From Elgaria multicarinata webbii (Eukaryota; Chordata; Lepidosauria; Squamata; Anguidae), in NCBI RefSeq assembly GCF_023053635.1, contig NC_086192.1, positions 8,543,001-8,607,000 of the forward strand: a DNA stretch of 64,000 nt, written 5' to 3'. Under the pieces are notes generated by a model that ran no database searches, had not been told where the DNA came from, and worked only from the letters and a program-made list of their open reading frames with translations. A program made the position numbers and the translations under genes. Each line of letters starts with the position of its first letter. The stretch's first letter is position 1. Of the stretch, positions 11,301-20,559 are shown one piece after another.

Positions 11301-14300
11301 TCCTTGCTTTACATGCAGAAGGCCCCAGGTTCAAATCCCGGCGTACCCAATTGGGAAGGATCAGGTAGTATAGAAACATAGGAAGCTGCCTTATACAGAG
11401 ACCATCTACCTGAGTTTCACCTCCGTACTGACAAATGCCCCAAAACACATCTCTACACAGATCCTGACGGGGGATCTTGATAGGGCAAAAGCCTTGGAAG
11501 GTTCCATCAACTGGGATTGTTTAGCGTGGAAAAAAGGGGACTAAGGGGAGACATGATAGAGGTGTACAAAATTATGCATGGTTTAGAGAATGTGGAGAGG
11601 GAGGCATTTTTCTCCCTCTCTCAAAATACTAGAACCCAACGGGGTCATCCCATGAAACTGATTAGTGGGAGATCCAGGACAAATAAAAAGAAGGACTTCT
11701 TCACACAGCGCATAGATAAGTTATGGAACTCACTGCCATAAGATGTAGTGATGGCCACCAACCTGGATGGCTTCAAAAGGGGGTTGGATAAATTCCTGGA
11801 GGCAAAGGCTATCCATGGCTACTAGCCCTGATGGTTGTGTGCTGTCTCCAGTATTCGAGGCAGTAAGCCTGTGTGAACCAGTTGCTGGGGAACATGGGCG
11901 GGAGGGTGCTGTTGCACCATGTCCTGCTTGTTCATCCCTGGCCGATGGCTGGTTGGCCACTGTGTGAACAGAGTGCTGGACTAGATGGACCCTTGGTCTG
12001 ATCCAGCAGGGCTCTTCTCATGTTTTTATGTCCGGTATACTCTACTTTTCTGAAGCGCCTTCAAAATTACTTCCTCCTGGAGTTAAACCAGATCGGAAGA
12101 TCAGAGAAACTAGCTTCAAATCCCTGCCACCCTCCACTGTATTCGTTTCCCACCTGAGAAGTGGGGATACAGGGATACGGCAGGAATATAGGAAGCGGCC
12201 TTCTACCGAGCAGAGACAGGGGAGAAATTCATTCCGGTTGCAAAACGCCCCGGCCCAAACCAAGACACAAACTGAAATGCAGTCATTCTTTGGCATGCTG
12301 GTTTTAACCTATAAAGCCTACACGGCTCGGGGCGGCAACGTGAACCTACTCGAACATTACGATCAACACCTGAGGCTTTCCTCCAAGGAAGGCTCAGAAG
12401 GTGGCTTCCCGGGGGAGGGCTTGCTCAGTGGTGGCCCCCCTGACTATGGAACAATTTCCCCACTGAAGCTCACCTGGCAACAACACCGTCAACTTTTCGG
12501 CACCAGGTTAAGACTGTCCTCTACTCCAAGGCCTTTAACGGCATATGATGGGGTATTTATGTCAGCTGCCTTCATGAGGTCTAGCAGCTTATTGAAAATG
12601 TTTTTAGCTGTTTAAGGGTGCAAACCTATGCACGTTTAAAAAGGAAAAAAAAACTCCTACAATTCCCAGCATTCCCCAGACAGCCATGCTGGGATTTATA
12701 GGACTTTTCCCTCCCCTGTCTAAACGTCTATAAGACTGCACCCTACATTATTTTAAATTTTGTATCTTTAAAAATATTATACTTTCCAATCTCATATTGG
12801 TGGTTTGTAATTTTTGTGAACCACACAGAGATCTTTGGCTACTGGGCAGTACAGAAATGAAGATAATAATAACAGTTTGCACTTTTGCAAATCTTGCAAT
12901 GCAATTCTCCAGTAAAAAAACGAACACATCCTTTAGGGGGAAATGGTGCAAATTACTGAAAATAATGTACACAAAAAAGCCTTAAAATGATGGGAAATAG
13001 CTTGCAAAAGATGCACAAATTAGGAAAAAGTGAGTTCAAGGAGATGTATTTGAGGGGAAGTGCACTCAAAAGTGCGGATGAATTCTCAGGCAGAATTTTT
13101 AAAGGCAGCAAAGTTGAAACAGGAAGAAACGAACTCAAGGATGGAAAAAGGATGCGCAAAACCAAACGTGACCAGATCTGCCCATCCTTGGGTGTGAGTT
13201 AAGCCGCTGGTCATCCAGTTCACATCAGAAGTTCTCAAACTGTGGTCCACAAGGTTCATTTAGGTGATGGATTCATCGTTTCTGATGATGGAGGCTAAAG
13301 GAGGCTCAGCCGTCGGGACGGATTCTCATAAGAACGTGCTGGTGCAGGCTGCTAATTCCTCTGCCCAAAATTTAGCTGTTTAGCCTGACCCGAAGCTAAA
13401 AAAAAGCCGGCAAACATTACGCCCAAATTCACAGAACTCAAAGAGACACACCCATCGCATTAGAAAAGCAAGTCTGCAAGGTTTAAAATACAAACTACTG
13501 ATTTGTAGAACCACCACCACCAAAGAACAGCCGTGTAGAAGAACGGCAACTCCTAGAATAGCTGGCTGTGAATGATGGGAATTGCAATCCAACACATCTG
13601 GAAGGCACCAGGTTAGGGGGAGGGTGATTGTAACCGGACTGGCAGTAGATCACCAGGGTTGGCGGAAGGAAGCAGTATACCTGGCCATGCTGGGATTATA
13701 CCTATGACATTCTGCATGCAAATCACGTACGCGATCACCAAGCCATTTCCTGGCTTGTTACAACAACATCCCTCTCGCCAAATCAGGCTTGGAAAAAGCC
13801 ACTCGCCTAGGGTGAACGTAAGCGTGCTGCTGGGCGAACAGGCAAAAAAGCTTTCACAAAGTTGGAAAAGCATTCCCTCCGCACACAAAACTATCAGCTC
13901 TGCTCTGTTCATGTTGCCATCAGGACACGAAGAAGCACGAATAGGTGACTAGCAAAAATAACTGAGCTAGTAATTTTTGCGGATTTTTTGCATCCTTCTC
14001 CGTGAGATCATATTATCATCATCATCATCATCATCATGCAATGGAAGAAAAGAAGGGAGTTAACCAAGAAGAGGGCCTTTTCTGGTGTGGCACCCTAGAG
14101 ACGCTCGCCTTGCACCTACGTTGTGCTCTTTCAAGCGTCAGGTAAAGATCTTTTTATTCTCCGGGGCATTTTAGTCTTTTAGCTCTGTTATTTTAAATAG
14201 CGCATTCTAAAACTCCGCATTGTCCCTAGGTTTTATTTTGGTTTGCGCTTTTAGACCGCAGTTTGAAACTTTTACATTGGATTTCATGATGCCGTTTGTG

Positions 14301-16372
14301 GCTGCAGCTATTGGGCGGTATAGAAATGTAGTATATAAAATAAATGAATTTGCAGGGCTGCCTCAAGAGCGCCTTTGTTTGAGTCCAAGCAGCTGTTGGA
14401 AGGAAGCTGTGGCAGGTAAAAGGAATAGGTCCAGTCATCTCCTCAAGGAGCAACACAGAAAAGGGGGGGGGGAGATTTCTGTGAACTTAAACACTAGAAC
14501 TCTGAAGCGGGGGGGGGGGGGGGAACAGCCTAAAACTTTAAAAGATGGATTCGATTTAAAATAGAAAAAGTAACTTGCCCCAGTAGAATTACTCTGCGTT
14601 CAGACAACACGCTAAGCCACAGTGGTTAAGCATTTTGAGCTAAGCATTATAGCTGAGCGTTTCGTGTGAACCATGGTTTAGGGTGTCGGGTGAACCATTC
14701 CCAACCATGGTGGCTAAACAACCATGGTTTAAACACCTCACTAACAATTTGCCGGAAAAAGGGTTAGTGGCCTAACCATGGATTAGCGGGTCGTTCTGCA
14801 AAGGCGCTTCTCATATAAGACCTGTTAAGAAGACACCTTAAACCCTGCTGGTTAAGGTCTTTGGTTGAGCAGCAGGGTTTATGGTGTCTTGTGCGATGCT
14901 TTTTGCTAAACCCTGGTCACGTTCTAACCCCAGTCGAACTGTCTGCAGCAGGGTTCGCGGCCGTAACCGTGGCTTAAAGCGTTGGGTGCAACAGCACGGC
15001 TCGTGGTTAGCGCTAACCCCAGAGAACCACAGTTTCGCTAACCACAGTCCCTGAAGTGTCATCTGAACAGACCCATAAAGACAGAGTGCAGGCTGATAAT
15101 TTAGTGGTACTAAGAAAAAGTAGGACCTGGGGTTTTCCCAGGTCCTACTGCCCCAATGTAACAGGTCTCCGTAGGACTCAGCACCATGGCTGAACCATAA
15201 CCGTAGAACGGCCTTCGGTGACCTGGTGACCTCCGAATTTGTTGGACTACAACGTCCAGAAGAGCTGGCTGAGGCATGCTGGGAGTTGTGACCCAACACA
15301 ACCGGGTCAGGGTAGTGTCTCCAAATTCAACATCTCCTGAGCGTGTTTCCTCCAAAGTTAAGCCCTGCTGTCTTCAAAGGGGCTTACTGCCTAGTAAGTG
15401 TGTCGGGGATTACAGCCGTGTAAGACTCACAGTGACCATTTCACTGCCCCCATCCACAGCGGTGGTCAAACTACTGCACCCTATTAATTTATTTTACTTA
15501 TTTACACTATTTCCATATCGCTCCCTATCCGAGGATTTCGGAGCGGTGAACAAGTGCGGTAAAAGAATAAAAACAGAATTAAAAACATCATTCAAAAATT
15601 GTATTTTAAAAGAACGGGTACAGATTAAACCACGGCTGGTCGTTCCAGGAAAAGATTCTTGGAACAATAATGTTTTCAGGAGGTGCAGAAAACAATACAA
15701 CGTCGGCACCTGCCAGTGGCAGGGAGTTCCGTAGGCAGGGGGCCACCACGCTGAAGGCTCTTCTCCTGGTGGACTCCAATCGGGCCAAAGGTCCATGCGG
15801 CACCACCAGGAACGTGCCCTCAGATGATCTCAGTTGCTGGGCAGTTTGGTGAGGGAGACGGTGCTCTCTCAGGTATCCTGGTTCCGAGTTGTTTAGGGCT
15901 TTGTAATTAAACCAGCTTCTTCATCTAAGGGGGTAATCTAAGACCCTTCTGGCAGCCCAGGCAGCAGGCACAGAAAGGCTTTTGGGGTAACAAACCAGGA
16001 TACCCGAGAAAGGAGGAGACAAGTTGACCCAGAGAGGCATCCCCTTACCCAGGAACAACAACTCCATAATGTTCTGGGGACATTACAGGGTGCAGGTTCA
16101 CTCTACTAGGTCTGCAGAAAGGGCACTTGTGGGTGATTTTTTTTTCCTTTTCCCTCCTCGTCCCTTTTTCCTTTTGTGTCATGACTTCTCAGATTGGAAG
16201 CCTGCAGGCAGAAACCGTCTTGTTTTTATTAACTAACTGTATGTATTAACTGCATTTTATTAACCCCAGGAGCCTTTTTTTGGCGGGGGGGTGGGACTGA
16301 GGAGCAGAGAAAAATGCGTTTAGATGAATACAAGCACCTCTCTCTGGTACCAAGGTGATAGGAGAATTTGCC

Positions 16373-16408
<36 letters not shown>

Positions 16409-17554
16409 CCCACCAGCCTGACCCAGTGGTATCACCTCCAAGCAAAAGAGAAAAACCTCCCAAAATCACAGAGAAAGGAATCCAAAACCATTGCAATAGG
16501 GCAGGGAACAAAGACAGAAATACACACACATACATGCATGCAGTTCTGGCTAGTTAAGAGGGGGGGAATGGGGAGGGGAAGCATTTTGAAAAGATCAGAA
16601 AACTACCACAGCACAAACGCAAAAAAATATAAATATTCCTTTTGGGGGTCTTGTGCCAAAAGCTGCAGATCAGAACAGAACTTTCTCTATGGACATAGTG
16701 GGCTGAGATTCTCCCCTACTGGGAAGTTTGGATCTTTCCCTATACATTTCTCCCTGCCCAACATTGATTAAAACACACGTTATGAGCGTGCATGCAACAT
16801 GCATCTTGCATTGTTACAACAGGAATCGGCTTACAATTTTCTACATTTTTTTTTTTTAAAAAGGGGGTAAAAAGAGCCTTCAGAACCCGTAACTGCACAA
16901 TTGTGCTTTTACAGAACAGGGGCACAGCGAGCGAATCCTGAAAAGTTCCCGAACTGATCCGGGACACAGATCAGCAACTGACAAGGCAACAAATTGGGTG
17001 GCCGAAACGGAGAAATCTTGGCCTCCGGTGCTCCTTGGGACAAAAAAAATACCACCCACAAGAAGGCCCATCGCTTGTTGCAGAGATCCAGGTTCCAAAA
17101 TGGCTACGACGGATGGCTAGGCCTTCTGGGCGGTTGTTTTTCGTGTGTGTCGGTCCGCGCGCGCGTGTGCGCACGGGTGTCAGGGACGCGGTGAAGGGAA
17201 AAGGCACGTTACAGGCGCCGAACACAACCCTGTGCCCCAGAGCTCAGCAATTAGTGCACTGGGAGCACTCCAAGGCGGGGTCAGAGGCTTTTTACCGTGG
17301 CCGGTAGAAGGAAGGAAAGTGCGGAGGAAGGCTTGCCGAGGGATTGCAAAACACCGCCTCGGGATGTTGCAACCGCTCTGTGCGCCCGAGCGCAGGGTGA
17401 AGTTGCTTACCGTCAGGGTGTCATCGATGAAAAGAGGAATCTGCCGCCTCTCGAAGGGGAATTCTTCTTCGCCGTCTCTGCAAACCGCCACCAGCCTCGC
17501 CATCGCTGCTGCTGCTGCTGCTGCTACTCTCGCTTCTTCCTCCCAGCTCCGAGA
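2220..17554 (-). CDS. GGNBP2: GGNBP2, gametogenetin-binding protein 2, 5' part of gene (gene span from start-codon exon to left-most exon seen)
   Basis: Four minus-strand exons encode about the first 176 residues of GGNBP2. The human protein is near 697 residues, so about three quarters lies left of the window. The start is MARLVAVCRDGEEEFPFERR, which matches the human N-terminus as I remember it. It continues through MVMEFPDNVLNLDGHQ, HSMLKQQDL, CVGCRRSVERLF, GNPALEPLTVG and KKNKRCQLHSLD. Coding lengths 93, 81, 254 and 99 nt join in phase, with GT/AG at each junction. CVGCRRS is a Cys pair of the family's zinc-finger-like N-terminal region. The family is known as a nuclear/cytoplasmic partner of gametogenetin with roles in spermatogenesis and placenta. 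A probable non-coding first exon lies at about 22.25 kb. PIGW lies upstream on the same strand, as in mammals. No disruption was seen. Confidence 0.95.
2395..2857 (+). mobile_element. L2-type LINE, ORF2 C-terminal end and 3' UTR
   Basis: A degraded reverse-transcriptase tail (FSVVAP..WN.LP type) leads into ACCGCCCAGAGAGCCCCGGC and (AATA)n. It lies between GGNBP2 exons 4 and 3. Confidence 0.75.
2858..3030. repeat. GA-rich low-complexity tract
   Basis: The plus strand is almost all purine (GGGAAGAGCAAGGCAAGGAG and similar). The minus-strand open frames here are pyrimidine-tract artefacts. Confidence 0.7.
3240..3493 (-). CDS. GGNBP2: GGNBP2 coding exon 3
   Basis: This 254-nt exon encodes RHSMLKQQDLNIAMMVTS through KKLYTLFYVHG. 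Its acceptor is AACGCAG at 3494 and its donor GTAAGG at 3239. The exon ends in phase 2, which matches the next exon. It holds the CVGCRRS cysteine pair. It is nearly identical to mammalian GGNBP2. Confidence 0.95.
3545..4322 (+). mobile_element. CR1 type A LINE fragment split by a CR1 type B insertion
   Basis: The left part is 3545-3770 (CATCTCCCCTACGAGGGAAG, GACACGATAGAGGTGTACAA). The right part is 4128-4322 (ATACTAGAACCTGATGAAAC to GGAGAAATTCCTGGAGGAGA). The missing middle joint is occupied by a type B copy. Confidence 0.75.
3771..4127 (+). mobile_element. CR1 type B LINE 3' end, inserted in CR1 type A
   Basis: It encodes remnants of the CR1 reverse-transcriptase tail ([22 protein letters not shown]-like) and ends GCTCTACTATTCTATGATA, the CR1 3' signature. 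Confidence 0.8.
4365..4445 (-). CDS. GGNBP2: GGNBP2 coding exon 2
   Basis: This 81-nt exon (27 codons) begins MVMEFPDNVLNLDGHQ and ends QLKQFIQ. A CAG acceptor lies to its right and a GTATT donor at 4364. It is phase 0 at both ends. It is too short to stand out as an open frame and was found by homology to the human protein. Confidence 0.93.
4500..4728 (+). mobile_element. LINE 3' UTR family G
   Basis: CCTTTTGTGTCGTGTCTTTT, AGATTGTAAGCCTGTGGGCA and a terminal AAATGCTTAAATAAATG mark an L3/CR1-like 3' end. Confidence 0.6.
4729..4917 (+). mobile_element. CR1 type B LINE 3' end
   Basis: GAATCAGTTACCTAGGGAGG to TTCTATCATTCTATGATTC is the classic CR1 ending. Confidence 0.85.
4918..5170 (-). mobile_element. 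L2-type LINE 3' part, reversed
   Basis: Reversed AGCTGAAGCCCTTGGGGCGG, then an L2 tail-like region ending near CAACCAGGGGAGCC. Confidence 0.5.
5190..5430 (+). mobile_element. tRNA-derived SINE, family 1 (Sauria/CORE-like)
   Basis: GTGTAGTGGCTAAAGTGTTG is the A-box, GGTTCTAGTCCCC the B-box, CAGGGTTGTTGTGAGGATAA the core, and the tail is AATAAATAAA. Confidence 0.85.
5437..5632 (-). mobile_element. tRNA-derived SINE, family 1, reversed
   Basis: CACAACAACCCTGCGATGTA through CTCTAACCACTACACCACAC is the reverse of the family 1 SINE. With the copy at 5190 it forms an inverted SINE pair. Confidence 0.8.
5725..6308 (+). mobile_element. CR1 type A LINE 3' end
   Basis: It runs from GTAGAGCTGGGAAAAGGGCA to GCTCTTATGTT. 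It includes FFTQRVVKLWNSLP-like coding remnants and the 3' UTR (GTGTGAACAGAGTGCTGGAC). Confidence 0.85.
6475..6650 (-). mobile_element. LINE 3' UTR family G, reversed
   Basis: It starts with TATTTATTTATTTA. AAGACACGACACACAAGGAA matches the reverse of the family. Confidence 0.55.
6767..6786. repeat. (GA)n microsatellite
   Basis: Short GAGAGA run. Confidence 0.9.
6800..6998 (+). mobile_element. Non-autonomous hAT-like repeat, GC-rich family
   Basis: GGGGGCGTGGCCCAAAGGGC and ATGGGTGGGGCCAAAATACC recur in the family at 9807, 46690, 50220 and 54190. Confidence 0.55.
6999..7173. mobile_element. Palindromic MITE, TA-flanked (Tc1/mariner-like?)
   Basis: The left end TACCGTATTTCTTCGATTGT pairs with the right end CTTAGAATCAAAGAAATAGG read in reverse. 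TA lies at both borders. Length is about 175 bp and there is no coding capacity. Confidence 0.65.
7420..7570 (+). mobile_element. L2-type LINE 3' end
   Basis: GAACTGCCTAGGGAGCTTCA then TATTGGACAGAGTATAAA. Confidence 0.6.
7740..7892 (+). mobile_element. L2-type LINE 3' end
   Basis: T-rich 3' UTR and AAAGCCGCCAGTATTGGGGG then GGCGGGATATAAAC. Confidence 0.5.
7893..8265 (+). mobile_element. Possible R4/Rex6-type LINE C-terminal fragment
   Basis: A short frame encodes NVIEKEEEKREKYTPLAMEV and KELWQQEKVTIITLV. This resembles the KE.EK..KY..L..E...LW segment that follows the reverse transcriptase in some endonuclease-bearing LINEs. Recognised by eye only. Confidence 0.35.
8330..8895 (+). mobile_element. 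L2-type LINE, best preserved ORF2 C-terminus plus 3' end
   Basis: An open stretch of 95 codons encodes VLTFKALNSLGPGYLKERLL and AVAPRLWNELPREVRLAPT. It leads into the 3' UTR and AATAAATAAATA. Truncated at the 5' end. Confidence 0.85.
8990..9467. other. GGNBP2 intron, nothing recognised
   Basis: No exon or known repeat was seen. Confidence 0.4.
9468..9790 (+). mobile_element. CR1 type A LINE 3' end
   Basis: GGAACTCACTGCCGCAAAGT to CAGGGCTCTTCTGATTTTCT. An extra GGGGAACATGGG segment is duplicated inside it. Confidence 0.8.
9807..10195 (+). mobile_element. Non-autonomous hAT-like repeat, GC-rich family
   Basis: GGTGGGGAGCCTCTTTAGGC opens it. A 20-bp unit, AAGGGGTGGAGCCAAGGGAA, occurs twice in tandem near 10050-10090. 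Confidence 0.6.
10238..10291. repeat. Alternating (TG/AC)(AT) dinucleotide run
   Basis: GTATGTGTGTACATATACAC followed by CACACACATATATATA. Confidence 0.85.
10300..11280. other. GGNBP2 intron, no clear element
   Basis: A moderately GC-rich segment near 10400-10700 has several open frames in unrelated phases and no recognisable protein. Near 11000, TTTTGCGCGTTTGGGGGTTT resembles 42680-42820 and may be a dispersed repeat. Confidence 0.35.
11283..11400 (+). mobile_element. tRNA-derived SINE, family 2
   Basis: B-box AGGTTCAAATCCC, then GAAGCTGCCTTATACAGAGA typical of the body. Confidence 0.65.
11505..12031 (+). mobile_element. CR1 type A LINE 3' end, well preserved
   Basis: It encodes LRGDMIEVYKIMHGLENVER and FFTQRIDKLWNSLP, followed by the type A 3' UTR and CAGGGCTCTTCTCATGTTTT. 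Confidence 0.88.
12290..12865 (+). mobile_element. L2-type LINE with a MITE inside (12617-12743)
   Basis: MLVLTYKAYTARG-like coding and GGCCTTTAACGGCATATGAT lie left of the MITE. AATTTTTGTGAACCACACAG and TACTGGGCAGTACAGAAATG lie right of it. Confidence 0.7.
12617..12743. mobile_element. Palindromic MITE (family M), inserted in L2
   Basis: The ends AGGGTGCAAACCTATGCACG and ACTGCACCCT are inverted. The middle has facing CAATTCCCAGCATTCCCC and CATGCTGGGATTTATAGG. Confidence 0.75.
12870..13960. other. GGNBP2 intron, mostly unrecognised
   Basis: A short hAT family E remnant (GGGAATTGCAATCCAACACA) lies at about 13575-13612. (ATC)n follows at about 14010-14037. Otherwise nothing recognised. Confidence 0.35.
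14045..14345 (+). mobile_element. L2-type LINE 3' end
   Basis: GAGGGCCTTTTCTGGTGTGG to GCTATTGGGCGGTATAGAAA. Confidence 0.75.
14597..15072. mobile_element. Long palindromic MITE, hAT-like
   Basis: The left end TTCAGACAACACGCTAAGCC pairs with AGTGTCATCTGAACAGACCC in reverse. The interior has many AACCATGG-type inverted words. A shorter relative lies at 25608. Confidence 0.65.
15236..15305. mobile_element. hAT-type repeat family E fragment
   Basis: GTTGGACTACAACGTCCAGA and GCATGCTGGGAGTTGTGACC. Confidence 0.6.
15480..15912 (-). mobile_element. L2-type LINE, reversed
   Basis: Reversed coding remnants (RAFSVVAPCLRNSLP, RLESTR) and a 3' end rich in TTATTTA. Confidence 0.8.
16135..16315 (+). mobile_element. 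LINE 3' UTR family G
   Basis: CCTTTTGTGTCATGACTTCT and GGAAGCCTGCAGGCAGAAAC. Confidence 0.55.
16375..16406. repeat. (CA)n microsatellite
   Basis: About sixteen CA units. Confidence 0.95.
16410..17405. other. GGNBP2 intron flank, nothing recognised
   Basis: The longer frames near 17145-17410 on both strands are open by chance around the true exon and have no family similarity. Confidence 0.45.
17411..17554 (-). CDS. GGNBP2: GGNBP2 exon with start codon (coding 17411-17503, 5' UTR 17504-17554)
   Basis: The ATG is at 17503-17501 on the minus strand. Thirty-one codons run to a GTAAG donor (17410-17406) and end ...PLFIDDTLT. Upstream of the ATG is a 5' UTR of about 50 nt with six CAG triplets (17506-17523). 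It is preceded by a pyrimidine tract ending in CAG, which gives an acceptor at 17556-17555. The start is supported by the family's N-terminus and by a G at +4. Confidence 0.93.
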
Positions 17555-17847
17555 CTGGAAAAAAAAAAAAGAAGAAGAAGAAGCCAAACCCCAGGCCCAA
17601 GTAAATACGAAGTGGAGTTCCTTCGTTGCACTTTCGTCAGGAGAGGGAAAGCAGCTGGCAATGTCGCATCGGGTGATTCGACACAGTGGGAGGGGGGGGA
17701 AACGGAACAGCCGATGACCGGTTACTGTGAACGCAGGCTGATTTCCTTTCCTTTCTTTTCCGGGCAATTTACAAAGCCTTAAAAGCCTTAAAAAGACAAT
17801 ATCGTACATGACATAAAGCACGTTTACGTCCAAACATATAATCAGGC

Positions 17848-17851
<4 letters not shown>

Positions 17852-17891
<40 letters not shown>
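17852..17891. repeat. (CA)n microsatellite
   Basis: About twenty CA units. Confidence 0.95.
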
Positions 17892-17896
<5 letters not shown>

Positions 17897-18024
17897 CTCT
17901 AAGTAATTTTAGTAATCAACCATACTAAATCCAGGACTCCATTAGAAATTATATTCTGCCAAAGGCCCAAAGGTAGAGGAATATCTTAACCGGGCGCTGA
18001 AAAGAGAACAATGTTGATGCCAAT

Positions 18025-18113
18025 GTTGTTAATTTTTGTGAACCGCCCAGAGAGCTCCGGCTATTGGGCGGTATGGAAATGTAATAAATAAATAAATAAA
18101 ATAAAATAAATAG
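18025..18113 (+). mobile_element. L2-type LINE 3' end
   Basis: GTGAACCGCCCAGAGAGCTC, GGCTATTGGGCGGTATGG and (AATA)n. Confidence 0.8.
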
Positions 18114-18114
18114 G

Positions 18115-19490
18115 GGGTCACCACTGAGAAGGCCTCTCAGCTGCTTTTTTCGGGGGGGGGGGGGAAAGGGAGCGGGGGCGGGGAGAACTTTTCTGCCCCG
18201 TTTTAAAAAGGTCTGTGTTTTTGTCCTCATCGTTACCGGAGAACTGTCCGTTCTGGAGATTTCTGGCTAGTCCAGAAGCCAGTGAATGCTTCAAAGCTTA
18301 GAATTTTTTAAAAAAAACACACACCAAAAGATGGGGTGTTGGATTGAGGTGTGGGGAGCTAAGTCATCAAAATCTCTAAGTCTGGAAGAGGAAACAAAGA
18401 GGATACACCCATCTTTAGGAAAAACACTCTAGGGTTTATTCTAGAGTGTGTGGTGTGTGTGTGAGTGTGGAGGGCTTGCCTTCTTCCACAAAGATCTCAG
18501 CACAATGAAAAATGTTAACAGGCACCCACGATTTCAGAATGTCCCAGCACTGTAAACACACCGTGGAATAAAAACAGCAGAAGTCCAGAAAAGGCCTCAT
18601 TTTGGCACTGAGAACTACCTGCTCTAGGAAGAAATAGAAAGGCCTTTTAGAATGGTTTCCCCGCATGCAGCTCGCCCTTACTAAAGGGAAACCCACCCAA
18701 TGCTTGGGTTGTTAAATGCTCAAATGAGGTTGCCAGTTCAGTGGGCGGGCGGGGGGGGGGGGGGGGTTTCGCCGAAGGATGAGCCAAGATCAGCTTCATA
18801 TGCAAGGACCAGCAGCATTATTGGGGGGGGGGGCATGCCCCTAAATCCTTTTTCCTGTAATGCTTTACGCCCCCCTCCCATCAAAATCTTAGCACGAGAG
18901 ACTTCAGAGCAGAAGATTCTTTGAGAGAAAGAGAGAGGGAGGAAAACCCAGGAACAAACCGCGCAAATAAATGAAGATTTAGATCACAACACCCCGTCCT
19001 TTGCCCCCAAACCTAGGATGCGCACCCCTCTTAACCCAAGAAAATCCATGCCACCCCCAAAGTCGAACCCATGAAGAATTGCAGGCTTCTTTAGTGGGAT
19101 CGCCACAGATTTAAGCACATAGGGGGGGAAAAAACCCTCTCTCAGGAGACAAATATGCCCATTTAACCACTCACTCAATACCAGCAGAGGTTCTGTCCTA
19201 CAAGTAGTCTGTGAGTCTCAAAACTACACTCAAAGCGCTGTCACTCGATGACGTACACGGTGTCATAGATAAACGCCACAGACAATGTAAGCCTTGCAAA
19301 TGCATTAACCAGGGATGACCACACCTGTCGTTCAGGTGCGCACACTGTGGCAAACTCCAGTTGCGCCCTGAGTTGAGCGCTCTATGCTACGCCACAGCAC
19401 TCCCGTTTCCAACAATGCGCACAGCCAACCCCAGCTCATTCCTCAATGAGCTTGCGTGTATGACACCCAGCTCTACAACTACTTGTAATT
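18115..19490. other. GGNBP2 intron, nothing recognised
   Basis: Long G runs lie at about 18745-18768 and 18821-18832. No exon or clear transposon was seen. Confidence 0.4.
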
Positions 19491-19492
19491 CA

Positions 19493-19795
19493 CACATTGC
19501 AAGATGTCGTGATGGCCACCAATCTGGATGGCTTTAAAAGGGGGTTGGATAAATTCCTGGAGGCAAAGGCTAGCAAGGGCTACCAGCCCTGATGGTGGTG
19601 TGCTATCTCCAGTATTCGGGGTAATAAGCCTGTGTGCACCAGCTGCTGGGGAACATGGGTGGGAAGGTGCTGTTGCACCATGTCCTGCTTGTTCATCCCT
19701 GGCCGATGGCCGGTTGGCCACTGTGTGAACAGAGTGCTGGACTAGATGGACCCTTGGTCTGATCCAGTATCAGAGCTCTTCTTACGTTCTTATGT
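19493..19795 (+). mobile_element. CR1 type A LINE 3' end
   Basis: GCAAGATGTCGTGATGGCCA to TTCTTACGTTCTTATG. Confidence 0.88.
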
Positions 19796-19964
19796 ACGTC
19801 TCAGTGACCATTCTCTTATGTACAGTCTCAGAACGGCAAGCAGAACACCCTGGCAGCCCCGTGACACCAGGCAAGCAGGCTGGCTAAATCTTTGGAGAGT
19901 CAGAAAAGCAATATTTGGGGGAGGGGTGTGGGAGGGGAGGGGGAAGAGGAGACTTGCTGCAATT

Positions 19965-20178
19965 TTTGCAGTCATCTGCAAAACCTGAATATGAGCCAAC
20001 GGTGTGATGTGGCTGCGAAAAAAGCAAATGCCATTTTGGCCTCCCACACGAGAGGCCTTCAAGAGGCAGCTAGACAGCCATCTGTCAGGGATGCTTTAAG
20101 GGGGATTCCTGCATTCAGCAGGGGGATGGACTCAATGGCCTCATTGGCCTCTTCCAGCTCAACTATTTATGATTCTAT
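19965..20178 (+). mobile_element. CR1 type B LINE with internal deletion
   Basis: The 5' portion GAATATGAGCCAACGGTGTG joins directly to CACACGAGAGGCCTTCAAGA, so several hundred bases of the standard copy are missing. It ends ATTTATGATTCTATAA. Confidence 0.8.
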
Positions 20179-20394
20179 AACCACAGGAAGGCAGAAAGAA
20201 CTTGCAGTCTTTTCAAAGAGATTTCCCCCCCCCTTCTTTACATCCCATCCTCCAGAAGAAAAAGAACTTGGGGAAAGGAAAGAAGAATTTTTGTGAAGGA
20301 AGAGGCTTATCTTGTCAACCAGCAACACACCCCATTTCTTTTCAGCCCTTTCAAACTCCCCCAAACGCTTAAACTGTACACACACTTCCCTCCC

Positions 20395-20475
20395 CTTCCC
20401 CTGCAATTGTAAGTTCCTTGGGGCAGAGACCTGTCCTGTGTAAAAAGCACCCATTATACACCGATGCTGTGATAT
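20395..20475 (+). mobile_element. Old L2/L3-like LINE 3' fragment
   Basis: ATTGTAAGTTCCTTGGGGCA is the widespread vertebrate L2/L3 3' motif. Confidence 0.45.
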
Positions 20476-20559
20476 CGGCAGATGAAGAAACAAACATTAG
20501 ACCCCTTTACATCTCAAGTCTTCAGCCTAAAAGAGATTCTGGATAGTATCAATAAAAAG

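Noticed and set aside
16375-16557. Frames rich in His-Thr repeats
   Set aside because: They are translations of the (CA)n microsatellite.
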